A stretch of 6,104 nt of DNA from Clostridiaceae bacterium (GTDB taxonomy: Bacteria > Bacillota_A > Clostridia > Acetivibrionales > Acetivibrionaceae), in contig JAAZCB010000001.1 in the NCBI GenBank assembly GCA_012513545.1, forward strand, positions 1 to 6,104. The letters are read 5' to 3'. The notes under the pieces were generated by a model. The model worked only from the letters and a program-made list of their open reading frames with translations. It had not been told where the DNA came from and searched no databases. Positions 1-5,107 of this stretch are shown here, one piece after another. Positions within the stretch are counted from its first letter, which is position 1, and each line of letters starts with the position of its first letter. The translations under genes were made by a program, and so were the position numbers.

Positions 1-148
1 CAATAGAAGAAAACTCTCCCATTTCTTGAATGAAATTTTCCATTTTTTCTATGTAACTATGGGGGAAGTCCTTCAATTTGCCGTCAAAAAAAAGTTTCTT
101 AGCTCTCGAAAATAGATAAATTTTTAGTAGAAAATCCAGTCTATCTCT
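1..148 (-). CDS. Unrecognised open frame running off the window, start unclear
   Basis: On the minus strand a frame is open from just after a TAA at 149-151 to the window edge, about 49 codons. It overlaps the end of the PHP gene by eight bases in another frame. The peptide, for example FSRAKKLFFDGKLKDF then IEKMENFIQEMGEF, has a composition typical of real protein and its codons look used. No start is convincing: CTG at 139, TTG at 76, ATG at 43 and ATG at 22 all lack a good ribosome-binding site. It could be the next gene of the operon with a weak start, a C-terminal extension of the PHP protein reached by a +1 frameshift near 141-152, or a remnant. An eight-base homopolymer run at 86-93 is a possible slip or sequencing-error site. 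I do not recognise the family. Confidence 0.3.
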
Positions 149-836
149 TTATTAACTCACCTTTATGAGAGCGAAGAGCCTGCGCGAAATCACTTTCGGT
201 ATCGATTCTTACCTCGTCATGGAAATACATGCCGCATCCAATATCATTTTTTTGGTGAAAATCACTTCCTGAGGTTTTAATGAGCTTAAACCGTTCTGCC
301 ATTTCCTCTGCTTTTTCATTGTGATTGTCGTGACGTGGATTTCCGTTAAATACCTCTAATCCATGCAAAAGAGAAAAATCAAGGGGAACTACATTCCCTC
401 TGAATGGGTGAGACTGAACAATAATCCAACCTTTTTTCTCGGCGAGTTCGAAAAGACTTTTTTGGCTTTGATTTATAAGACTCAATCCGTATTCTAAAAC
501 CTGTTCAGGAGATATACCATAAAGAAGAATTTCGGAATACTGTGGTCTGCGGAAACGCTTTTCCTGTCCATTAAGGGATAGTTCTAATCCCATCAGAACC
601 TTGATACCATAAACCGCACAAAAACTCTTCAGACGTTTGAACTCATTTACATATCTTTTTACCCAGTTGTTCTTCTTGCAGGGATACTCATTCTCAAAAC
701 AAGCGAGGTTGAAATGATTTGTGTATATTATCCCTTTGTAGTCCGCTTTAGAATATATCTTTGCTATTTTTCGAGCAGACACTTTTCCGCAGCCGCTACC
801 CCTGATTGTATGAAGATGAGTTTCCCATTTTTGCAT
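141..836 (-). CDS. PHP-domain metal-dependent phosphoesterase-like protein
   Basis: The protein is 231 aa and is one PHP domain, the fold shared by histidinol phosphatase, the polymerase PHP module and several phosphoesterases. Metal-binding motifs appear in order: HLH (His7, His9), CGKVSA soon after, TNH (His41), GLE (Glu85), QSHPFR (His143), NGNPRH (164-169) and SGSDFH (Asp192, His194). A full trinuclear metal site therefore looks possible. One deviation is TNH where most relatives have TDH, so Asn40 replaces an Asp next to the ligand. No signal peptide or membrane segment is visible, so it should be cytoplasmic. The ATG at 836 follows the GH4 stop by 21 bp, suggesting co-transcription. It has no known step in fucose or rhamnose catabolism. 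A role in removing phosphate from a sugar phosphate is a guess from context. The family call is firm; the function is unknown. Confidence 0.85.
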   Translation of the reverse strand: MQKWETHLHTIRGSGCGKVSARKIAKIYSKADYKGIIYTNHFNLACFENEYPCKKNNWVKRYVNEFKRLKSFCAVYGIKVLMGLELSLNGQEKRFRRPQYSEILLYGISPEQVLEYGLSLINQSQKSLFELAEKKGWIIVQSHPFRGNVVPLDFSLLHGLEVFNGNPRHDNHNEKAEEMAERFKLIKTSGSDFHQKNDIGCGMYFHDEVRIDTESDFAQALRSHKGELIKR

Positions 837-845
837 ATTTAGTAA

Positions 846-849
846 CCTC
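846..849 (-). promoter_or_regulatory. Ribosome-binding site that sets the PHP gene start
   Basis: GAGG on the minus strand, nine nt before the ATG at 836. The alternative TTG start at 851 overlaps this site, which favours the ATG. Confidence 0.6.
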
Positions 850-857
850 AAAGTAAG

Positions 858-2177
858 TTATTTGTATTCTGGCAGATATCCATCTTTTCTATGCTTCTTG
901 TATAAAGCACGGGTCATTTTTTCAATAGCTTCAAGAGTCAATACTGCCCCGGTATGTGGATCCATCGCAACAGCGTGTACAATATCTTGAAGTTTACCCG
1001 TTTTTGCTGCTTTCAAGGTAAGCAGCTGAGGAGTGATATTTGAACAGTTTATAGCTGCACATTGTTCTGGTAGTGGTTTGCATGTCTGAGGATGAAAACC
1101 TTCCTTGTCACAAATAATTGGAACCTCTACGCATGCTTCTCTTGGAAGATTGGGGATAAGACCCGCACTATTTAAAACACTGCCGTGAAAGTTATATGGT
1201 TTATTTGTCCATATGCCCGTAATAATCCGAGACCCATATTCACTGCTTAATTTGTGATCCATTATTTTCCCTTTCATAATTTTTCTTGCAGTAATGTTCC
1301 ACCTCAGTATTTGCAAACGGCAACGGCGGGGGTATTCATTTAGGGGGATTAAGTATTTTGCCCAATATAAAAAGTTTATCCTCTTAATAAACCATGGAAC
1401 ATATTCAGATGTGTGTTCACTGCTTTCGGTAATGTAATATCCAAAAGTATCCATCATCTTCAACCGCACCTTATCTGCTAAAGCAAATAATGTCGGCTTT
1501 CGGCCTTTTGCAATCCTTTTTATTTCCGGATAAATATCATTTCCATCTTTGTCGTTTACTGAAAGCAGCCAAGCTTGATGGTTTATTCCATATATATCCC
1601 ACTTTGTTGTTTCAGGGTCAATATCTATTTTCAGCTCTTTTAAAAGTCTTGGAACACATGATTGAACACTATGACACAACCCCACTGCCTTTACTTTTGT
1701 GTTTGAAAGCAAATATCCGGTTAGCATAGCCATGGGATTAGAGTAATTCAAAAAGAAGGCATCAGGACAAACTTCTTCGATGTCTTTTGCAAACTCCTGC
1801 AAGACAGGAAAGGTCCTCAACGCTCGCATTATCCCCCCGACCCCCAAAGTATCTCCAATAGTCTGTTGCAAACCGTATCTTCTGGGAATGCGAAAATCTG
1901 TCACCGTACAAGGCTTATATCCCCCCACTTGAATTGCATTAATAATGAAATTCGCACCCTTCAAAGCTTCTCTTCTATCAAGAAACTTTAGTACAGTAGC
2001 TTTCCCTTCGTACTTCTCGTTCAATTTTGAAATCACCTTATATGATTCCTCTAATCGCTTTTCATTAATATCGTGAAGAGCAATTTCAAACTCTCCCAGT
2101 TCCGGAGTCAAGATACAGTCACCCATCACACTTTTTGCAAATACTGTACTTCCCGCACCTAAAAAACAAATCCTCAT
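858..2177 (-). CDS. GH4 family glycosidase, probable alpha-galactosidase (MelA-like)
   Basis: GH4 enzymes cleave glycosides by an NAD- and divalent-metal-dependent oxidation-elimination mechanism in the cytoplasm. The protein is 439 aa from the ATG at 2177 (E. coli MelA is about 451). It opens with a Rossmann nucleotide-binding strand, MRICFLGAGS (GAGS 7-10). Then come the GDTLGVGGIMRALR region, NYSNP (144-148), CHSV (168-171) and GINH (197-200), where Cys168 and His200 should bind the metal. EHTSEY (254-259) and GLIPNLP (339-345) follow. CHSV is the signature linked with alpha-galactosidases; alpha-galacturonidases carry CHEV and alpha-glucuronidases CHG-type motifs. This argues against pectin galacturonide as substrate despite the rhamnose-type neighbours. 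No signal peptide is seen, so its substrate must be imported. It is separated from fucI by 129 bp and is followed 21 bp later by the PHP gene. The symbol melA is plausible but the exact substrate is unproven. Confidence 0.9.
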   Translation of the reverse strand: MRICFLGAGSTVFAKSVMGDCILTPELGEFEIALHDINEKRLEESYKVISKLNEKYEGKATVLKFLDRREALKGANFIINAIQVGGYKPCTVTDFRIPRRYGLQQTIGDTLGVGGIMRALRTFPVLQEFAKDIEEVCPDAFFLNYSNPMAMLTGYLLSNTKVKAVGLCHSVQSCVPRLLKELKIDIDPETTKWDIYGINHQAWLLSVNDKDGNDIYPEIKRIAKGRKPTLFALADKVRLKMMDTFGYYITESSEHTSEYVPWFIKRINFLYWAKYLIPLNEYPRRCRLQILRWNITARKIMKGKIMDHKLSSEYGSRIITGIWTNKPYNFHGSVLNSAGLIPNLPREACVEVPIICDKEGFHPQTCKPLPEQCAAINCSNITPQLLTLKAAKTGKLQDIVHAVAMDPHTGAVLTLEAIEKMTRALYKKHRKDGYLPEYK

Positions 2178-2184
2178 ACTATAT

Positions 2185-2190
2185 CTCCTT
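2185..2190 (-). promoter_or_regulatory. Ribosome-binding site that sets the GH4 start
   Basis: AAGGAG on the minus strand, seven nt before the ATG at 2177. The longer frame beginning with TTG at 2216 has no such site, so the shorter protein is preferred. Confidence 0.85.
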
Positions 2191-2196
2191 GATAAT

Positions 2197-2318
2197 AATT
2201 TTTTAACCAAGAACAATTTTCAAAACCATTGCCCGTTGTACTAATCCTTTTTTATCCGAAACAATTTACTAACAAGAAAAGTTTTCATAAACCATTGCAT
2301 GTTGTCTTAAAACTTTTT
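2197..2318 (-). repeat. Degenerate direct repeat between fucI and the GH4 gene
   Basis: Two copies, about 2197-2252 and 2263-2318, lie about 66 bp apart with small indels. On the plus strand the best-conserved parts are TTTTCA, then AAACCATTGC, then GTTGT and CTAA. The copy nearer fucI includes the last fucI codons and the stop, as the rhaB-rhaD repeat does with rhaB. On the minus strand both copies contain GCAATGGTTT, related to the AATGGTTA of the other spacer. I see no convincing promoter or terminator here. With the GH4 leader this is the whole 129-bp gap. Confidence 0.65.
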
Positions 2319-4106
2319 ATACATCGCTCCGTATGCTTTGCATGCACGATAGTCCTGACCTTCTTTATCCATACCGAACGCATTCCAGCATGCTGGACGG
2401 AAAATCCGATCTTCGTCTACATTGTGCATACATACGGGAATTCTTAATATAGAGCACATTGTGATTAAGTCTGCCCCTATATGCCCATATGAGATTGCCC
2501 CATGATTTGCGCCCCAATTATTCATCACATCGTATGCTGTTTTGAAGGCCCCCTCTCCTGTAACCCTAGGCGCAAACCAAGTGCATGGCCAGGTATAGTC
2601 TGTTCTCTTCCAAAGCTTGTCTGTCACTTCATCTGGCAATTTTATAGTCCAGCCCTCAGCAATTTGCATTACAGGGCCCAAGCCTTTGACCATATTTAAT
2701 CGCATCATAGTGCAAGGCATTTCCGCTTTGGTCACAAACCGGCTGGAGTACCCGCCACCGCGGAAATATCCCAAGTCAGCATAAGGCCAAGTGGTTGCTT
2801 TCATGCATGCATCTATGTCCTTATCTGTCATTTCCCACCACTTTTTCATAATTGCGTTGCCGCTTGAATCTTTTACTTCACCGCAAGCATCCACACATGC
2901 AGCCCCGCTATTAATCAAGTGAATAAATCCGTCCGATTCTTTTGCTTTTCCCTTCAGAACATGGCCGGTTACCCTCTTAACCGCATCGCCCGACCAATAT
3001 GTTCTGACATCGGCAAAGATTTGAGCTCTTGACGTAAGAAGCTTTCCAAATAGCATACATATGCCATTTAAGCTATCATTTTCTGTGGCAAGAATATACG
3101 GCTCCCTTGCACCATTCCAGTCAAACGAGGAATTAAGTATGCTTTCAGGAAAATCACAGTTAGGGTAAAAGTCTGTCCATTGTCTTTGACCCTGGAAGCC
3201 CGCGGCAATTGCGTTATGTCCTGCTGCTTCTTCCTCAGCTCCTACAGGAAGATTCTTGTTTCCGTTCATCAGATCTTTTATGATACAAGCCATCTTAGCT
3301 GTGAACTCCCAGTCTTTTTCCTTTTCCTCTTTACTTTTTTGCATCTTAGGCGGATTCTTATCAATGTCCGGCTTGCACTTTGTTTTTATCCAATTAAGCG
3401 CCTTATTATATTCCTTTTCGTCATAAATACCTTTTTCCATTCTTCTTATTACTTCGACTTCATCAACGCTTTCCACCCTCATCCCGAGATAATCTTCAAA
3501 TAAAGCCGAGTCAATAATAGAACCAGCTATGCCCATACAAATCGAACCTATTTGAAGATATGATTTTCCACGCATGGTTGCAACCGAAACTGCACTGCGC
3601 GCAAACCTGAGAATCTTTTCGGATACATCGTTTGGAATTGTGGTGTCGTCCAAATCCTGAACATCTCGTCCATAAATGCCAAAAGCTGGCAAACCTTTCT
3701 GAGCATGACCAGCTAGAACTGCTGCCAAATATACCGCTCCCGGACGTTCAGTGCCATTAAACCCCCACACGGCTTTTATTGTGTTTGGGTCCATATCCAT
3801 GGTTTCTGATCCATAACACCAACAAGGAGTAACCGTCAAAGTAATAGCTACCCCGGCTTTTTTGAATTTGTCTTCACATGCTGCAGCTTCAGCAACTCTC
3901 CCTATTGTCGTATCGGCAATTATTACCTTAACTTTTTCTCCGCTTGAATAAAAAACGTTATTTTCTATGAGTTTAGCCGCATTTTTAGCCATGTTCATGG
4001 TCTGCACTTCCAAACTTTCCCTAACCTTCAAGGGGCCTCGTCTTCCATCTATAGTAGGCCTTATACCTATTAAAGGATAATCACCAATCAATCTGTTCTC
4101 TGCCAT
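2307..4106 (-). CDS. fucI: L-fucose isomerase
   Basis: This Mn-dependent ketol isomerase converts L-fucose to L-fuculose; characterised members also accept D-arabinose. At 599 aa it matches the usual length (E. coli 591 aa) end to end. The start [17 protein letters not shown] is the expected N-terminus. Visible motifs include [11 protein letters not shown] (117-127), [13 protein letters not shown] (303-315), [14 protein letters not shown] (323-336), TENDSLNG (341-348), FADVRTYWS (364-372), NWGANHG (530-536) and the C-terminal RIPVCMHN and EGQDYRAC. Glu342, Asp366 and His535 appear to correspond to the E. coli active-site residues Glu337, Asp361 and His528. The protein is not related in sequence to L-rhamnose isomerase RhaA, which this operon would be expected to encode if it were a plain rhamnose operon. 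It sits 40 bp after rhaD and probably shares its transcript. The stop codon lies within a direct repeat that continues into the next spacer. Confidence 0.97.
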   Translation of the reverse strand: MAENRLIGDYPLIGIRPTIDGRRGPLKVRESLEVQTMNMAKNAAKLIENNVFYSSGEKVKVIIADTTIGRVAEAAACEDKFKKAGVAITLTVTPCWCYGSETMDMDPNTIKAVWGFNGTERPGAVYLAAVLAGHAQKGLPAFGIYGRDVQDLDDTTIPNDVSEKILRFARSAVSVATMRGKSYLQIGSICMGIAGSIIDSALFEDYLGMRVESVDEVEVIRRMEKGIYDEKEYNKALNWIKTKCKPDIDKNPPKMQKSKEEKEKDWEFTAKMACIIKDLMNGNKNLPVGAEEEAAGHNAIAAGFQGQRQWTDFYPNCDFPESILNSSFDWNGAREPYILATENDSLNGICMLFGKLLTSRAQIFADVRTYWSGDAVKRVTGHVLKGKAKESDGFIHLINSGAACVDACGEVKDSSGNAIMKKWWEMTDKDIDACMKATTWPYADLGYFRGGGYSSRFVTKAEMPCTMMRLNMVKGLGPVMQIAEGWTIKLPDEVTDKLWKRTDYTWPCTWFAPRVTGEGAFKTAYDVMNNWGANHGAISYGHIGADLITMCSILRIPVCMHNVDEDRIFRPACWNAFGMDKEGQDYRACKAYGAMYKKF

Positions 4107-4114
4107 ATCAGTTT

Positions 4115-4120
4115 CTCCTT
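4115..4120 (-). promoter_or_regulatory. Ribosome-binding site of fucI
   Basis: AAGGAG on the minus strand, eight nt before the ATG at 4106. It is a consensus site and fixes the start of fucI. Confidence 0.85.
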
Positions 4121-4146
4121 ATTATATTTTCTAAATATTTAATAAT

Positions 4147-4956
4147 TTATTTTAAGACTCCATCGAGAGGCTTTAAATTCCATAGTTCAGCAAGGCCTCT
4201 AATAATATCATCCGGAATAATGTTTACTGCTTTCCCTAGTGTCAGCATATATATCTGTGCTGTTTTTTCCACTGTTTCAATCAAGCCAAAAGCCTCATCC
4301 ATCGTTGCACCTGTCCCGTAGATCCCGTGATTTGTCCAGACTACTAGGCGGAATTTTTTCATTTTCTCGGCAGTTTCTATTCCTATTTCATTTGTCCCAC
4401 ATATCATACAGGGTAATATTCCTACACCATCCGGGAATACTATTACCGCTTCTGTGTTTGACTGCCAAAGCTTGTGTGTGAAATCTTTTTCGTCCAGCGG
4501 GCAAACCGTATTCATAGCTATTGTATAGGTGGGGTGGGTATGCATCACAATACGATGTTTTTTGTCTACTTCCAGCCTGGAAATATGACTCATCATATGC
4601 GTTGGAAACTCTGATGTAAATTTTCCTCCATCCTTGAAACCCCATAATAGTTCGGCAGTGGTTCCGTCAGCCCCTATACGTACGATGCCGAGATTTGTCT
4701 CTGGATCCTTTTCCACATTTTTAAAGTATTTTCCGGTACCAGTTACTATGAAGATTCTTCCAATAAGCTTCTCTGCAGAAAAGCTGGTAGGAATTTTGCG
4801 TAATACCCTTTTCAAGTCTAGATATTCGCTAACTTCTTTTTCCTCAAGCAGATAACTAATATTACCGCCATTTCGCTCATCCCATCCAAGACGATACATA
4901 TTCGCTGTTGCTTCGCACATTTCCCTCACAAAGGGTGCATTGATAATATCTTTCAT
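4147..4956 (-). CDS. rhaD: Rhamnulose-1-phosphate aldolase (class II)
   Basis: This is a zinc-dependent class II aldolase of 269 aa, close to the 274 aa of E. coli RhaD and much longer than fuculose-1-phosphate aldolase (~215 aa). It cleaves a 6-deoxyketohexose 1-phosphate to dihydroxyacetone phosphate and L-lactaldehyde in the cytoplasm. Visible family features are the N-terminal phosphate-binding NGGNIS (29-34), VTGTGKYF (71-78), the acidic catalytic residue in SEFPTH (Glu116), the zinc ligands in HTH (His139, His141) and the third ligand in WTNHG (His210). All key residues are present, so it should be active. The ATG at 4956 has a good ribosome-binding site and its own promoter candidates. 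It lies 40 bp before fucI with no terminator between them. Because the partner isomerase is of fucose type, the true substrate could be L-rhamnulose-1-P, L-fuculose-1-P or both. Confidence 0.95.
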   Translation of the reverse strand: MKDIINAPFVREMCEATANMYRLGWDERNGGNISYLLEEKEVSEYLDLKRVLRKIPTSFSAEKLIGRIFIVTGTGKYFKNVEKDPETNLGIVRIGADGTTAELLWGFKDGGKFTSEFPTHMMSHISRLEVDKKHRIVMHTHPTYTIAMNTVCPLDEKDFTHKLWQSNTEAVIVFPDGVGILPCMICGTNEIGIETAEKMKKFRLVVWTNHGIYGTGATMDEAFGLIETVEKTAQIYMLTLGKAVNIIPDDIIRGLAELWNLKPLDGVLK

Positions 4957-4965
4957 TTGTTATTT

Positions 4966-4970
4966 CTCCC
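4966..4970 (-). promoter_or_regulatory. Ribosome-binding site of rhaD
   Basis: GGGAG on the minus strand, nine nt before the ATG at 4956, supports that start. Confidence 0.75.
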
Positions 4971-4989
4971 AGTTTTTACTTGTGTTATT

Positions 4990-5018
4990 ATTTTACTTCT
5001 ATTAGGTTATTATCGCAA
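4990..5018 (-). promoter_or_regulatory. Candidate proximal promoter for rhaD (downstream repeat)
   Basis: On the minus strand, TTGCGA (5013-5018), a 17-nt gap and TAAAAT (4990-4995) have sigma-A spacing. The elements lie exactly 58 bp from the equivalent elements of the distal candidate, because both belong to repeat units. Initiation would fall near 4983, giving a leader of roughly 25-30 nt before rhaD. The region is AT-rich, so chance matches are possible. The retained spacing in both repeat units is the main support. Confidence 0.45.
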
Positions 5019-5034
5019 ACATCCAATATTAACC

Positions 5035-5049
5035 ATTTGTCGAACCAAT
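5035..5049. promoter_or_regulatory. Second, imperfect copy of the operator-like palindrome
   Basis: This copy, ATTTGTC-G-AACCAAT on the plus strand, lies 58 bp from the perfect palindrome. It keeps one half-site intact and has one mismatch plus one wobble-type position in the other. It sits between the two promoter candidates, downstream of the distal -10 and about 17 nt upstream of the proximal -35. Two similar sites with this placement would suit cooperative repression, but that is inference. Confidence 0.35.
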
Positions 5050-5076
5050 CATACTTCCTTTAGTTTATTCCCGCAA
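5048..5076 (-). promoter_or_regulatory. Candidate distal promoter for rhaD (upstream repeat)
   Basis: Read on the minus strand, a -35-like TTGCGG (5071-5076) is followed by a 17-nt gap and a -10-like TATGAT (5048-5053), one mismatch from the TATAAT consensus. It lies just after the rhaB stop and would transcribe rhaD and the genes beyond it. The imperfect palindrome at 5035-5049 overlaps the -10 end and the expected start of transcription, which is where a repressor would act. This is a pattern match only. Confidence 0.45.
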
Positions 5077-5092
5077 ACTTTCTAAACTAACC

Positions 5093-5107
5093 ATTGGTTG
5101 AACCAAT
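5093..5107. promoter_or_regulatory. Perfect 15-bp palindrome, operator-like
   Basis: On the plus strand ATTGGTT-G-AACCAAT is a perfect 7-1-7 inverted repeat. Its last base touches the rhaB stop codon. It also overlaps a second inverted arrangement, AACCA-T-TGGTT (5089-5099), so three alternating half-sites occur in a row. The one-base centre makes a DNA-binding dimer site more plausible than an RNA hairpin. The site is about 17 nt upstream of the distal -35 candidate. The regulator is unknown and not in the window; LacI or GntR type regulators are possibilities only. Confidence 0.45.

Noticed and set aside
1..140. Intrinsic terminator after the PHP gene using the T run at 86-93
   Set aside because: The minus-strand T run has no stable stem before it, and the surrounding frame looks coding.
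541..575. Possible catabolite-control (cre-like) site around GGAAACGCTTTTCC
   Set aside because: It matches the consensus poorly and lies inside the PHP coding region with no promoter nearby.
837..851. TTG start at 851 for the PHP protein
   Set aside because: It overlaps the GAGG ribosome-binding site of the ATG at 836, and the PHP motif begins just after the ATG.
2178..2216. 13-residue N-terminal extension of the GH4 protein from a TTG start
   Set aside because: The TTG at 2216 has no ribosome-binding site, while the ATG at 2177 has AAGGAG seven nt upstream and begins directly at the Rossmann strand.
2217..2306. Terminator between fucI and the GH4 gene
   Set aside because: No GC-rich stem followed by a T run is present on the minus strand; the repeats are direct, not inverted.
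3180..3503. 107-codon plus-strand open frame within fucI
   Set aside because: It is antisense to a well-conserved isomerase, has low-complexity hydrophobic content and no start context; the other plus-strand frames in the window are rejected for the same reason.
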